From positions 1 to 64,000 of the forward strand of contig CAMDCN010000004.1 of assembly GCA_945890485.1 (NCBI GenBank): a stretch of DNA of 64,000 bases, read 5' to 3'. Positions within the stretch are counted from its first letter, which is position 1. Every line of letters starts with the position of its first letter. The notes under the pieces were generated by a model. That model ran no database searches and was not told the DNA's origin. It saw only the letters and a list, made by a program, of their open reading frames with translations. This DNA comes from Candidatus Sulfopaludibacter sp. SbA3 (GTDB lineage Bacteria > Acidobacteriota > Terriglobia > Bryobacterales > Bryobacteraceae). Below, one piece after another: positions 43,609 to 54,600 of the stretch. A program made the position numbers and the translations under genes.

Positions 43609-44430
43609 ATGATTCTGAGTGCGGAGCAGGTGGCGGCGTACCATACCGAGGGGTTTGTGGTGGCGCGAGGATTCTTCTCAACCGAGGCAATCGACCTGCT
43701 GCGGCGGGCAGCGAAGGAGGACCGGGCACTGGATCAGCACGCCTTTTCGCGATCGGACGGGGAGGGCGGCGCGGTGCGGTTGACGCTGTGGAACCATCCC
43801 GGAGACTCGATTTATGGGATGTTTGCGCGCTGCGAGTCGATGGTGCGGTCGGCGGAGGCGCTGCTGGGTGGCGAGGTGTACCACTACCACTCAAAGATGA
43901 TCATGAAGGACGCGCGGGTGGGCGGGGCGTGGGCCTGGCATCAGGATTACGGGTATTGGTATCAGAATGGTGTGCTGTTCCCCTGGCTGACGAGCGTGTT
44001 TATCGCCGTGGACCGGGCGACGAAAGAGAACGGCTGTTTGCAGGTGATTCCGCGGTCGCACGAGTTGGGCCGGATCAGCCATGGACTGACAGGAGAGCAG
44101 GCGGGAGCGGATCCGGAACGGGTGGCGGCGGTGTTGGAACGGCTTCCGCTGCAGCATGTAGAGATGGAGCCGGGAGACGCATTGTTCTTCCATCCGAACT
44201 TACTGCACCGGTCGGATCAGAATACGTCGGAGCACCCGCGGTGGAGCATGATCTGTTGCTACAACGCGGCGCGAAATGATCCTTACAAATACTCCCATCA
44301 CCCGCGGTACACGCCTTTGGCGGTGGTGCCGGATACGGCGATACTCGCGGCCGGGTTGGCCCGGTTTTCCGCTACAGAGGCGTTCCTCGATCCGGGGCGG
44401 GATGCCTCGGCGCGTTATTCTGAAAGTTGA
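43609..44430 (+). CDS. Phytanoyl-CoA dioxygenase (PhyH) family protein
   Basis: A 273-residue Fe(II)/2-oxoglutarate oxygenase. The facial triad is H111-x-D113 (WHQDYGYW) and H200 (NLLHRSDQN); an arginine in EHPRWSMICCYN should bind 2-oxoglutarate. NGCLQVIPRSH and EMEPGDALFFH are family segments. Such enzymes hydroxylate small metabolites; with no CoA-linked genes nearby the substrate is open. Its TGA overlaps the flippase ATG (TGATG), so the two are translationally coupled. Confidence 0.93.
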   Translation: MILSAEQVAAYHTEGFVVARGFFSTEAIDLLRRAAKEDRALDQHAFSRSDGEGGAVRLTLWNHPGDSIYGMFARCESMVRSAEALLGGEVYHYHSKMIMKDARVGGAWAWHQDYGYWYQNGVLFPWLTSVFIAVDRATKENGCLQVIPRSHELGRISHGLTGEQAGADPERVAAVLERLPLQHVEMEPGDALFFHPNLLHRSDQNTSEHPRWSMICCYNAARNDPYKYSHHPRYTPLAVVPDTAILAAGLARFSATEAFLDPGRDASARYSES

Positions 44431-45875
44431 TGAACGAATCCCGCCAGACGGTGCGGCATGTGGCAGCGCTGGCGGTACAACGGGTCGTATTAACGGCCGC
44501 GGGTTTTCTGTTTGCGGCGGTAATTCCGCGGGTGATGGGTCCGGAGGTGTTCGGACAGTTTTCGACGTTGCTGGCGTCGTCGCTATGGTTCTCGCTGATG
44601 AGCGGATTCGGGGCGGTGTCGTTGATGACCCGGTTCGTCCCGGATTTGATGGAGCGGGGGGAGCGGGAGGGGGTCAGAAAGCTGGCATCGAACCTGCTGA
44701 CACTGCGGGCGGCGAGCGGGGTGGCGAGTGCGGTGGTTTACGTGGCGATTGCACGTCTGTGGCTGGCAGACTTGCCGGGATGGGCGATCGCGATGGCGGG
44801 CATCGGCGTCACCGCGCGCACTTTGGCGAACTTGCCGTTCACACTGTTCCTGGGATTGAACGAGGCGGCCCGCTGGGGTGCGGCTGACGTCGGCCGGCGG
44901 TTGCTGCTGTTTCCCTTTGTGTACGGGGGATACGTCCTTTGGGGATTGACTGGCGCTTGCGGCGGGTTGTTCCTGACGGAATTGGTGATCCTGGCGCTGG
45001 GCCTTTGGTGGAGCCGGGAGTACACCGTTTGGCGGCTGATGAAACTGGATATGGCGTTTTTGCGCCCGTTTCTGCGGTTCAGCGCTGCGTTCTTTTGGGC
45101 GAATCTGCTGCTGACACTGTTTCACCAGGGTGGAGCACCGTTTGTGCAGTTCGTCTCCGGGGACTACAAGGAGGCCGGCTTCTATTCGATTGCGTTCGGG
45201 GCCTACTTGGCGGGCGTGCAGGGGGTATGGAAGTTGCTGAGCGCGTTTGGGCCGCTGCTGACGGCGCTGCACGCGCGGGGGGATCGCGAGGCGTTGGAGG
45301 GATGGGTGAACCGGTTGCTGGTGGTGCTGGGGTTGGGGAGTGTGACGGCGGCGGCGGTGGCGTTCGAGTATGGCCGGTGGGTGGTAGAGCGGGTGTTCGG
45401 GCCGGGCTACGAGCAGGTGGCGGCTTTGCTGCCGGTGTTGGGCGTGGCGGGGCTGTTTATCGGGCCGAGCGGGGTGGCGCGGTTGTTGGCGGTGGCTTGC
45501 GATTTGCCGAAGGTTTCCGTGGTGGGGGCGGCGCTGCAGGTGGGGGTTTTCGTGGCGGCGGGGGCGATGGTGGTGCCGGTGATGGGTAGCGTGGGCGCGG
45601 CGTGGGTGGTGACGGGGGCGGCGGCGTTGTATGCTGCGTTTGTGACGTGGCGGGTGCGGGGGGTAGTTCGCTACCGGATGCGGCCTTGGCTGAAGGTGGT
45701 GGGGGCAGGAGTGGTGCTGACGCCGGTGCTCCTGGTGGGAGGGTTTGGATTTCCGGTGTTCTTCGGAGCCTACGCCGCGTTCTTGGCGTGGCTGGGGGTG
45801 CTGCGGAAGGCAGAGCTGCAACCGCTGTGGGAAGGGCTCCGGCGGGGGAAGCCGGAGCCGTCCTCGGCAGGGTAG
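44430..45875 (+). CDS. Polysaccharide (Wzx-like) flippase of the MATE/MOP superfamily
   Basis: A 481-residue membrane protein with about 12-14 helices. The start (VALAVQRVVLTAAGFLFAAVIPRVMGPEVFGQFS) is typical of O-antigen or polysaccharide flippases. ATG 44430 overlaps the PhyH stop (TGATG); a TTG one codon earlier gives the same protein plus one residue. No glycosyltransferase cluster surrounds it. Its G-rich coding strand makes low-complexity stretches (VLLVGGFGFPVFFGAY). Transport of a lipid-linked sugar across the inner membrane is inferred from the family. Confidence 0.88.
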   Translation: MNESRQTVRHVAALAVQRVVLTAAGFLFAAVIPRVMGPEVFGQFSTLLASSLWFSLMSGFGAVSLMTRFVPDLMERGEREGVRKLASNLLTLRAASGVASAVVYVAIARLWLADLPGWAIAMAGIGVTARTLANLPFTLFLGLNEAARWGAADVGRRLLLFPFVYGGYVLWGLTGACGGLFLTELVILALGLWWSREYTVWRLMKLDMAFLRPFLRFSAAFFWANLLLTLFHQGGAPFVQFVSGDYKEAGFYSIAFGAYLAGVQGVWKLLSAFGPLLTALHARGDREALEGWVNRLLVVLGLGSVTAAAVAFEYGRWVVERVFGPGYEQVAALLPVLGVAGLFIGPSGVARLLAVACDLPKVSVVGAALQVGVFVAAGAMVVPVMGSVGAAWVVTGAAALYAAFVTWRVRGVVRYRMRPWLKVVGAGVVLTPVLLVGGFGFPVFFGAYAAFLAWLGVLRKAELQPLWEGLRRGKPEPSSAG

Positions 45876-45876
45876 A

Positions 45877-47406
45877 TTAAGCGATGATCGAGTGGATCAC
45901 TTCGCCGCTCACGTCAGTGAGGCGGAAGTCGCGTCCACTGTAGCGATAGGTCAGTTTTTTATGGTCGATTCCCATCAGGTGAAGGATCGTCGCATGGATG
46001 TCATGCACATGGACCGGCTTCTCGACGGCTTTGAAGCCAAAGTCGTCGGTGGCGCCGTGGATGGTGCCACCCTTGATTGCCCCGCCGGCGAGCCACATCG
46101 TGAACCCATGGGGGTTGTGGTCCCGGCCCTTCTTGAGTTGCCCGCCACCACCGCCGACTTCGCGGACGGGGGTACGGCCGAATTCAGAGCCGCAGACAAC
46201 CAGCGTGTCTTTCCAGAGGCCGCGGGACTTGAGATCCTTGATCACGGCAGCAAAGGGTTGGTCTGAATTCTTGGCGTTAACTTTGTGGGCCATGATGTCG
46301 CCGTGGGCATCCCAGGGATCGCCCTTGGCGTAATAGACCTGAACCATCCGAACGCCCTTCTCAACCAAGCGAACAGCAGTGAGCGCGCCACGGGCGGTGC
46401 TGCCGGGACCATAGAGTTTTTGCGTGGCTTCCGATTCCTTGCGGATGTCGAAAACTTGCGGCGCTTCGGTCTGCATCCGATACGCGGTCTCCATCGACTT
46501 CAGCGTGGCTTCGACTTGTGGGTCTTCGCCTTCACGCTGCAAGCGCATCTTCTCAATCTTCTGGAGCAGATCGAGTTCGCGGCGCTGTTCAGTAAGCTCG
46601 AACTTCGGATTGTTGACGTAGCTGATGAGCTTCTTGGGGTCGAAGCTCTTTTCGACTTCAACCTTCTTCGGAATCTCTTTGCCGTCTTTGTCCTTCATCG
46701 GCATTTCGGGCGACGGGGCGGCTTCGCCTTCCGGGGTATTGACCTTTGAAGAGATGAAGGTGCCTTGGTTCACCGGAGGCAGAAAACCGTTGCTCCAAAG
46801 CGGAGGGCCGACCGTGGTGGGGACGTCCGGGCAGAGGACAACGTAGCCGGGGAGGTTCTGGTTCTCCGTTCCGAGGCCGTAGGTCATCCACGCGCCGAGC
46901 GACGGCCGGCCAGCCTGGTTGGCGCCGGTGTTCATCATCAGGCAGGACGGCTCGTGGTTCGGAATCTCCGTATGTACGGAACGAACCCAGGCAATATCAT
47001 CGGCCACTTCGCCGAGGTGGGGCCAGAGCTCGGAGATATCCATGCCGGACTGGCCGTACTTCTTGAACTTAAACGGCGAGCGCATCAGCGCGCCGGTGCC
47101 GCGTTCGGTTTTGATCTGAACGCCGGGAAGCGGCTTGCCGTCGTACTTGTCGAGCATCGGCTTCGGGTCAAAGCTGTCAATGGTGGATAGCCCGCCATTC
47201 ATGAACAGAAAGATGACGCGTTTGACGCGCTGCGGGTGATCGAGAGTGGCTGCGCCCATGGGGCGGCCGGCGCCATCGACGAGGCCTTCGGCGCGGGCAA
47301 CCGACTGATTCACCAGACTTGCGAACGCCATCATGCCAAAGCCGTTGCCGATACGGCGCATCGCTTCGCGGCGAGTGGAGGGGGTAGAAGACTTATGGGA
47401 AGACAT
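45877..47406 (-). CDS. DUF1501 (sulfatase-like) secreted protein
   Basis: A 509-residue DUF1501 protein with a Tat-like leader (STRREAMRRIGNGFGMMAFASL). Core markers: KRVIFLFMNGGLSTIDSFDPKP, WPHLGEVADDIAWVRSVHTEIPNHEPS, WMTYGLGTENQNLPGYVVL, GDPWDAHGDIMAH and VCGSEFGRTP, then HNPHGFTMWLAGGAIKGG and HDIHATILHLMGIDHKKLTYRYSGRDFRL. The fold is related to alkaline phosphatase/sulfatase enzymes, but activity is unproven. In Planctomycetes and Acidobacteria it is nearly always paired with a DUF1549/1553 protein, as here: that gene begins upstream and ends 15 bases before this ATG. Confidence 0.93.
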   Translation of the reverse strand: MSSHKSSTPSTRREAMRRIGNGFGMMAFASLVNQSVARAEGLVDGAGRPMGAATLDHPQRVKRVIFLFMNGGLSTIDSFDPKPMLDKYDGKPLPGVQIKTERGTGALMRSPFKFKKYGQSGMDISELWPHLGEVADDIAWVRSVHTEIPNHEPSCLMMNTGANQAGRPSLGAWMTYGLGTENQNLPGYVVLCPDVPTTVGPPLWSNGFLPPVNQGTFISSKVNTPEGEAAPSPEMPMKDKDGKEIPKKVEVEKSFDPKKLISYVNNPKFELTEQRRELDLLQKIEKMRLQREGEDPQVEATLKSMETAYRMQTEAPQVFDIRKESEATQKLYGPGSTARGALTAVRLVEKGVRMVQVYYAKGDPWDAHGDIMAHKVNAKNSDQPFAAVIKDLKSRGLWKDTLVVCGSEFGRTPVREVGGGGGQLKKGRDHNPHGFTMWLAGGAIKGGTIHGATDDFGFKAVEKPVHVHDIHATILHLMGIDHKKLTYRYSGRDFRLTDVSGEVIHSIIA

Positions 47407-47420
47407 TCGATTCTCTCTCG

Positions 47421-50400
47421 TTAGTTGATGAACAGGAACTCGCTGGAGCTCAGCAATACTTTCGCGTAACGGCCCCACACGGTGGGTTCGTATTTGACAT
47501 GGGGAACGGCCGGACCGCCAGGACCGCGACGGCCCATGCCGCCCATCATGCCCATGCCACCAAAATCGGCGGGAGGGGCATCTGCAGCGGGTGCGGCAGC
47601 AGCGGCAGCCGCCGTTGGCTCTTCGGGCATGCCTTTGTCCGGCATCGGCTTGTCGGCCACTTCGGCGGCGGGCTTACTGGCGGCGCTGGCGGCTTCGGGC
47701 CGGCGGCCACGGCCAGGGCCACGGGGCGCCTCGGCCGGAGCCTTCTTCTTCCCTTCCTCGTACTCCAGCATCGGCTCGGTCTTCAGGTACTCGAGGCCGA
47801 GGTTGATCTCCTCCTGAGTGGCTTCGCGGCCATAGACGATCTGGTGGAGTTTCTTGATCCGTGCGGTATTGTTCGGCTCCGCGGCGACCCGCTCGACTAG
47901 AGCTTCGGCCTGGACCTGCATGAAATCGCTGTTCATCAGGAAAAGCCGCTGCGTGGGCACCGTAGTGACGAACCGCTTCTCGGCGCTGATGAGCGGCGTC
48001 GGGAAGTCAAACAACGAAAGATACTCGTCCAGCTTGTAGCGGCTGACCTTTCCGTACACCGTGCGGCGGGTGACGGCCGGGGTGAGTTCCACCGACGGAC
48101 CGCCAATGGCCTTGTCCAGCTTGCCCGAGACCTGCAGAACCGAGTCGCGGATCTGTTCGGCGTCGAGGCGCTTCTTGTCGGCGCGCCAGTACAGGCGGTT
48201 GCCCGAGTCTTTGGCGAGCGCGACGGGATCGCTCTCGGTCGAGAGCTGATAGACCGAGCTGAGCATGATGTCGCGGTGAAGCTTCTTCACGGACATACCG
48301 TTCTTAGCAAAGCTGGCAGCCAGGTATTCGAGCAGCTCCGGATTGGTCGGGCGTTCGCCGGTCATCCCAAAATTGCTGGGCGAATCGACAATACCGGTTC
48401 CAAAGTGGCCCTTCCAAATGCGATTCACGAACACGCGCATCGCGATGGGCTGCTTAATGATCTCTTCGGCAAGTTCCAGGCGGCCGCTCCCTTTCGAGAA
48501 GGGCTTGGGATCCTCCGGGCTCAGGATGCTAAGGAAATGACGGGGCACCTCTTCCTTCAGGTCGAACGGATCGCCACGGAAGGCTAGTTGAATGTTCTTC
48601 GCCTTCTCAGCGTCCTTCACCCCATGGATGTACGGGAAGCCGGGTTCGAGCTTCTTGCGGGCCGCTTCAATGTCCTTGCGGATGGCGGCGATCTGAGCCT
48701 GCGTCTCCGAGCCGGAACGCGACTCAAGTCCCCAGCCACGAAAGGCTAGGACACCCGGCTTCCCGCCGCGCATACCCATGGCCATCATGGCATTGGGGTC
48801 GTCGTTATCGCTCAACATACGCTGGAAGATCTCCGTCCAGAAGCTGGTGTCGGCCTCGGGCATTTGCAACAGCGTCAGATTGCAGCCGGGGCAAAAGTCG
48901 TCATTGGTGACGAAGTTGCTGGGCTTGTTCGTCCGCTTCTTCCGCTTCGTGCCTTCGATGGCCTTGGCCTGGATGACCTTGTTCTGTTCGTCGATGTCGT
49001 AGCGGGCGAGCATGACGGCCACAACTTCTTCCTGGAATTTTTCGGCCAGGCGCTTAGCTTCCGCCATCGTGCTGACCTTCTTTTTCATCATCGCCTGCCA
49101 AGCTTCTTTGTTCTTGTACTTGTCGGTGGGCTTCTCCATATAGGCAATCCACCGGTCAAGCACTTCATAGTCCAGCTTGCGGGAGTCGACGACCGTCGCC
49201 TTATCTTTCTTCTGCGGCCCAGCGACTTCCCAAACTCCCTGCAGATAGTTAGCGGTGTCGAAAGCCATCGCCTTTGATAAGTTGGCGCCGACATTCTGCT
49301 GAATCTCACCGAGCATCTTCTGCTTCAGGTCGATGTGTGCTTCAATCTTTTCGAACTCGGCCAGCGTCGTCTTGGGTACGAGCGGATACTCCTCGTAAAT
49401 GGTGTTGTAGAAGACCCCGGCGAGGGCGTAATAGTCGGCTGCGGAGATGGGATCGTACTTGTGATCGTGGCAGCGGGCGCAGGCGACGGTCAGGCCGAGG
49501 AAGCCACGGCTGACGACGTCGACGCGGTCATGGCGCTCATCGGCGCGGGTGACTTCGGTCGAGCCGTTGTCGTAGTACCACGGGCCAAGGCCGAGGAAGC
49601 CGGTGCCAGGTAGCGTCTTGTGACGCACCTTCGGGTCGAGCAGGTCACCGGCGAGTTGCGCCTTGACGAACTGATCGTAGGGCATGTCGTCCTGAAAGGC
49701 CTGGATCACCCAGTCGCGATAGTTGAACGCGTTCGGGTAGGGATTGTGGCCACGGCGCATCGGGTCGAGACTGCGATAGTCGTCTTCCCCGTAGCGAGCG
49801 ACGTCGAGCCAGAAGCGGCCCCAACGTTCGCCGTAGTGGGGCGATTCGAGAAGGCGATCGACCACCTTGGCAAAGGCATTCGGCGACGTATCCTTCTCAA
49901 AAGCCTGGATCTCTTCGTAGGTGGGGGGAAGTCCCGTGAGATCGAGGGTGGCGCGGCGGAGGAGATCGCGTTTTGAAGCCGGGCGAACCGGCTTGAGCCC
50001 TTCCTTTTCGAGGCGCGCGGCGACGAAACGGTCGATAGGAGTCTGCCCCCACTTCGCGGCGGGGACGGCCGGTTCCTTCAGGGGTTGAAGAGACCAGAAC
50101 TGACGGGCCTCGGGGCGAATCACGTACTTGCCCCCGGCGGTCGTCTTCACGTCTTCCTGCACCTTGGCGGTCGCAGGCCATTTCGCGCCGGCCTTCACCC
50201 AGGCTTCAAGCACCTGAATCTCGTCGTCCTTCAGCTTGTTGCCCATCGGCATCTTATAGCTGGGGTCGGCGTGACGGACGGCGATGAGCAGCGTGCTCTT
50301 CTCCGGTTCGGCCGTATTGATGGCCGAACCTCGTTTACCGCCTTTCGTGAGCGCCTCGCCACTATCAAGCCGAAGGCCGCCAAGTGCGGACTGCGTGTGG

Positions 50401-50525
50401 CAGCCGTAACAGTTCTTGGCCAGGAGCGGGCGGACCTTGTTCTCGAAGAATTCGGGGGAATTCGGGCTCTGCGCCAAAAGGGCGGAGCCAGCAAAACAAG
50501 AAAGCAGAACTAGACTGTAGCGCAT
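47421..50525 (-). CDS. DUF1549/DUF1553 protein with PSCyt1 cytochrome domain
   Basis: A 1034-residue exported protein (signal MRYSLVLLSCFAGSALLAQ). Residues about 25-120 are a planctomycete-type cytochrome domain with NCYGCHTQSALGG. DUF1549 follows (WGQTPIDRFVAARLEKEGLKP, LRRATLDLTGLPPTYEE, YGERWGRFWLDVARYGE). DUF1553 covers the C-terminal third (RMRVFVNRIWKGHFG-like IAMRVFVNRIWKGHFG, LFDFPTP). Before the end is a low-complexity Ala- and Gly-rich insert with methionine-glycine repeats. Function unknown; a role in polysaccharide oxidation has been suggested for the pair. ATG 50525 begins the signal peptide. It is transcribed with the DUF1501 gene. Confidence 0.93.
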   Translation of the reverse strand: MRYSLVLLSCFAGSALLAQSPNSPEFFENKVRPLLAKNCYGCHTQSALGGLRLDSGEALTKGGKRGSAINTAEPEKSTLLIAVRHADPSYKMPMGNKLKDDEIQVLEAWVKAGAKWPATAKVQEDVKTTAGGKYVIRPEARQFWSLQPLKEPAVPAAKWGQTPIDRFVAARLEKEGLKPVRPASKRDLLRRATLDLTGLPPTYEEIQAFEKDTSPNAFAKVVDRLLESPHYGERWGRFWLDVARYGEDDYRSLDPMRRGHNPYPNAFNYRDWVIQAFQDDMPYDQFVKAQLAGDLLDPKVRHKTLPGTGFLGLGPWYYDNGSTEVTRADERHDRVDVVSRGFLGLTVACARCHDHKYDPISAADYYALAGVFYNTIYEEYPLVPKTTLAEFEKIEAHIDLKQKMLGEIQQNVGANLSKAMAFDTANYLQGVWEVAGPQKKDKATVVDSRKLDYEVLDRWIAYMEKPTDKYKNKEAWQAMMKKKVSTMAEAKRLAEKFQEEVVAVMLARYDIDEQNKVIQAKAIEGTKRKKRTNKPSNFVTNDDFCPGCNLTLLQMPEADTSFWTEIFQRMLSDNDDPNAMMAMGMRGGKPGVLAFRGWGLESRSGSETQAQIAAIRKDIEAARKKLEPGFPYIHGVKDAEKAKNIQLAFRGDPFDLKEEVPRHFLSILSPEDPKPFSKGSGRLELAEEIIKQPIAMRVFVNRIWKGHFGTGIVDSPSNFGMTGERPTNPELLEYLAASFAKNGMSVKKLHRDIMLSSVYQLSTESDPVALAKDSGNRLYWRADKKRLDAEQIRDSVLQVSGKLDKAIGGPSVELTPAVTRRTVYGKVSRYKLDEYLSLFDFPTPLISAEKRFVTTVPTQRLFLMNSDFMQVQAEALVERVAAEPNNTARIKKLHQIVYGREATQEEINLGLEYLKTEPMLEYEEGKKKAPAEAPRGPGRGRRPEAASAASKPAAEVADKPMPDKGMPEEPTAAAAAAAPAADAPPADFGGMGMMGGMGRRGPGGPAVPHVKYEPTVWGRYAKVLLSSSEFLFIN

Positions 50526-50629
50526 GGGATCCTGACGTTGGAAGTGAATACAGGGCGGGGTACCGGACAGGGGACCCAGGAACATGGCTACAGAGCCAAA
50601 CTATACGACGTGGCTATACCTAGTATAAG

Positions 50630-51637
50630 TTACTCAGGGAGTGTGGCGGCAATGCGTTTCGGGTCAAAACGTTTTAAAGTCTTTTTGTTTTGGTCGAACA
50701 GCCAAAGTGCAGTGGCTCCCGTGTACAGGTCGCCGTGGCCGAGGCCGGCAAACTGCTGAGAAACCTTATCGGTAGCTGGATTGATGCGGGTGATGGGGAA
50801 GCCGGGTGCAGAAACCCAAACCGAGCCTTCGCCGAACGCGATAGAGCCCTCGGCATTGGGGATGCCGGTTTCAATGGTGGCGCTGACCTTGTTGGTTTTG
50901 GGGTCGATGCGAACGACTTTCCCTTCCTTGCGGGAGAGGACCCAGAGGGTGCCTTCACCGAAGGCCTGGGCAACCGGCTCGACGACCTCAATGCGCTGCG
51001 TGACCAAGTTGGTTTTGGGATCGATCCGGAGGACGCGACCTTCCGCAGGGCAGGTAACCCATAGCGAAGTCTCGGCGAACTGCAGGGTGGTGCACTTAGT
51101 AGGCAGCCGGAGCTCGCTGACAACGGCGTTTTGGTCGGGGTCGATGCGCGAGAGAGTGGTCTTATCGTCAGTGAGTAGCCAGACACTATCGGGGTTTGAG
51201 GCTACGGCCCGCTTGGCGGTGCCAGTGCCGGTTCCGATGGTGGCGGTAACTTTGCCTGAGCGCGGGTCAAGGCGGACGAGCGCCTTGTCACCGCAACTGG
51301 CGACCCAGTAAGAGCGGAAGGCATTGATAAGGCCGCCGCAAGGTTCCTTGATCCCGGACCAAGGGTCGTTGAGCTTGTTGGCCTTGGTATCGAGACGGAA
51401 GATGGCGTTCTCGGGGCCATTCGGTAGAAAAGCCATGTCCGCGAAGAACATGGCGTGAGGAGCGCCGGAGACCGGGAGTTCGGCCTCCGACTTCAGGTTC
51501 GTAAAGGGAATCTGGATGCCAGGAGTTTTGATTCCGGCAGCCGGGGGCGGCAGAGTCGCCCCCTTTTTGCTGGGCTTCTGCGCCTCGGCCTGGAGTAGAC
51601 CGAGGGCGAAGAAGCAGAGGTAAGCAACTGGTTTCAT
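50630..51637 (-). CDS. Secreted YncE/Vgb-like beta-propeller protein
   Basis: A 335-residue exported protein (signal MKPVAYLCFFALGLLQAEAQ). At least six repeats of the form (V/L)xRIDPxTNKV with xxTIxTGxxPxxI-like spacing build a seven-blade propeller, as in YncE or virginiamycin B lyase relatives (RIDPKTNLVTQRIEV, RIDPKTNKVSATIETG, INPATDKVSQQF). The lyase active residues are not evident. A structural or binding role in the cell envelope is likely. It ends six bases before... the receptor gene lies directly upstream with a six-base gap (51638-51643), so it follows the TonB receptor in one transcript. Confidence 0.82.
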   Translation of the reverse strand: MKPVAYLCFFALGLLQAEAQKPSKKGATLPPPAAGIKTPGIQIPFTNLKSEAELPVSGAPHAMFFADMAFLPNGPENAIFRLDTKANKLNDPWSGIKEPCGGLINAFRSYWVASCGDKALVRLDPRSGKVTATIGTGTGTAKRAVASNPDSVWLLTDDKTTLSRIDPDQNAVVSELRLPTKCTTLQFAETSLWVTCPAEGRVLRIDPKTNLVTQRIEVVEPVAQAFGEGTLWVLSRKEGKVVRIDPKTNKVSATIETGIPNAEGSIAFGEGSVWVSAPGFPITRINPATDKVSQQFAGLGHGDLYTGATALWLFDQNKKTLKRFDPKRIAATLPE

Positions 51638-51643
51638 GGTTGT

Positions 51644-54600
51644 TTAGAACTCGTAGCGAAGTGCGAACTGAATAACGCGAGCAGCGGTGCTGGTGGAGGT
51701 GATCTGACCGAAATTGCCAGGATTGGCCAGGGTCCGGGTCGGATCGCCCCAATTCACATTGTTGAACGCGTTGAACGCCTCGGCGCGGACCTGAATCCGG
51801 TGGCCTTCAAAGGGCAACTGGAAGTACTTGCCGAGGGACATGTCGGTGTTGAACAGCGGAGCGCCGCGGAGAATGTTCCGGGTGCCGACGCGTCCGGGAT
51901 ACTGGCCCATAAAGGCCTGGACAGCGTTGGTGTTGCGGAACATGCTCGGGTTGCCGTTCTGATCGAAGCCGGTTCCCGTTTCGGGGAAGCTGGCACCGGG
52001 CCGTAGAATGGCGATGGAGCTGCTGAGGTAGTTGGTAGGATAGATGCCGCCGGTGGAGATGTTCAGCGGGAGGCCGGAGCGGTAGCGGGTAAGCGCCGTC
52101 ACCTGCCAGCCGCCGATGAACTGGTTCACCCAGCCAGGAGCGCTGTTCATGAACATCTTGCCTTTGCCGAAGGGGAGTTCGACGACCGTGTTCGCCGTGA
52201 TGTTGTGGCGAATGTCGAAGTCGGAGGAGGCGTAGGAGGCACGCGGATTGAACGAATTCTGAATGACCGCGCCGCCTGTACCGGCTCCGGACTCGGCAGC
52301 CGAGACGATATCGAGCGAGTGAGACAGGGTGTAGTTGAAGTCGAAGCCCCAACCGTTGGTGACCGGGCGGCGGAAGACCAACTGGCCGCCATGGTAGTTG
52401 GCATTAGCCGTGTTGACCCAGGCGCGGAGTCCGGCGTTCTGGAGTGCAAAGAACGTATTGCAGCCCGTGACGGAGAGGCAGGAACCGTTCGGGAGGCGTT
52501 CGCGGTCCATGTCGTTCAGCGTGTCGAGGTCGCTGCCGGCATAGGTGCTGTAGTTGGTGAAGAAGTAGTTCGCCGTGGCGGAACCCGCGAAATTGGTATT
52601 GGCGGCGCCGGGGAACATGTTTTCAAAGAAAGGCACGGTGCCCAGGATGGCCGGGTTGGCGCGAACCTGCGCGGGCGTGATGCCGGATTCGAAGCGGTCA
52701 CGGAGAATGCCGGAGGCTTCAGCCCAGGTGGTGCCGGATTTGGGATCGCGGAACTCGGTCATCGGCTGGAAGAAGTCCTGCTGGACCAGACCCTTGCGGG
52801 AGAGGCGGCCGACGTAGCCAACTTCCACCATCATCTTGCCGGGGAGGTTGCGGGCGTAGGTCATATTGAGCAGAACCGAGTACGGGGCGACGAGGTCGGA
52901 GGAGACGCCGGTGAACGAGCCGAAACCGCCAACGACGGTGGCCGGGGTGAACGGCAGCGACGCCGCCGGCGGGGCCGGTAGGGCGGGCAGACCGCCGCCG
53001 GTGTAGCGGAAGGAGTCTGAGAAGTTCGTGTTGCGGGGCTGGGTGACGGAACTTGCCAGACCGGGCGAACCCGACTGGTCGAAGTTGACGATCATGTCCG
53101 ACCCGTAACGGTCATAAAGCATCGAGGCGCCAAAGCGGATGACGCTTCCCTTCCCGAAGAGCTTGCCGGCGGTGCCGTTGAACTCCGGCGCCCATGCGAC
53201 GTTCATGCGAGGCGCAAAGTTGTTCTTGTCGTAACCGAACCAGCCGGGGCCATTGTTGACCGGACCGCCGGGGGCGTACGTGATGCTGGCGGTGGGCAGT
53301 GCGTGGCCGGGAATGCCGAGCGCCGAGGCGCCGACACGATCAGCAAAGAGATTCTGCAGGGGCACCGTGGGAACCACCTGAACGCCGTTGATTTCGTGGG
53401 GCGGCGTGAAGAGGGAGTAGCGGAGGCCGTAGGTGATCGTCAGGTCGCGACGCGCCTTATAGGTGTCCTGGATGTAGAAGTCCAGCTCCCGGGTGCGGAA
53501 GCCGCGATCGATGGATTGGCCCAGCGGAACGGCTTGGCCGTCGATGCCGAAGTTGTAGGTGCCGCTGTAGCTATTGATAACGCCGAACAGGCCACCGTAA
53601 GCGTTGACGACTTGCAGCGCTTCGGAGATGGCCAGCGCATTATTGCCGCTGCGCTGGCGGATGTAGCCATTGACCGAATCCTGCAGGTCTGCGCCGAGGC
53701 CGCGAAGGGTGTTCCGGCTGAAAGAGTAGCTGGGGAACGAGGTGGCAAAGGAGTTGCGATCGTTCTGGATGAAACGGAAGTTCACACCGTACTGCAGCGT
53801 GTGCTTGCCTTTCGTCCAGGTCTGATCGTTGACGAAGTTGGTGGTTGGAATGAAGCGGCCGAACCCGCGGGTGAAGTTCTCGGCGCTGGAGATTCCGCCA
53901 AAGGAGAGGCTGGGGTTGCCATTGCCGGACTGCGCGATACCGAGGCGGGTGTAGCCAAACGTGAAAACGTTGACCAGATTCGGCGAGAGAACGGCGGTGT
54001 AGCGGGCCGAAAGACCTTTCGAGTTGTCGAGGTTCTTGGCGGCGGCGTCCTGACCGGGGAACTGGGCCAGCACCTGATCGCGAGAGTTATCGCCAAGGGT
54101 GCCGCGAAGCATCAGGGTGTGCCGGGCTTCCTTGTCGAGGTTGAAATCCATCTTGGCGACATAGGCGCGATCGTTGCGCGTGAGCGGCGCATTGAAGCGA
54201 TACCCGGAGAAGTTCAGGCCGCGGTCGCCGCCGGCCTGCAAATCATTGCCGACCGGATAAGATTTCAGCAAAGTGAGCATCGCGGGGGAGATGCCGATAC
54301 CAGCCGGGTCGACGAGCCGCGCTTCGGCGGCGCTGAGCGTCTGAATGCCGCCGGAGTTGGTCCGGAAGGTCACGATGCCCTGCTTCAGGGATTCGGTGGG
54401 AACGGTGCGGAGTTGCGCGGAGGCCGAACGGTCTTTCCGGTCTTCCCAGTTGAGGAAGAAGAAGGCGCGGTCGCGGATGATGCGTCCGCCGAAAGAAGCT
54501 CCGTACTGGTTCCGGATGAGGTTTTCGCGCTTCAGGCCGGCCCGATTGGAGAACCAGTCATTGGCGGCGGTCGATTTATTCCGGTGAAATTCGTAGAGCG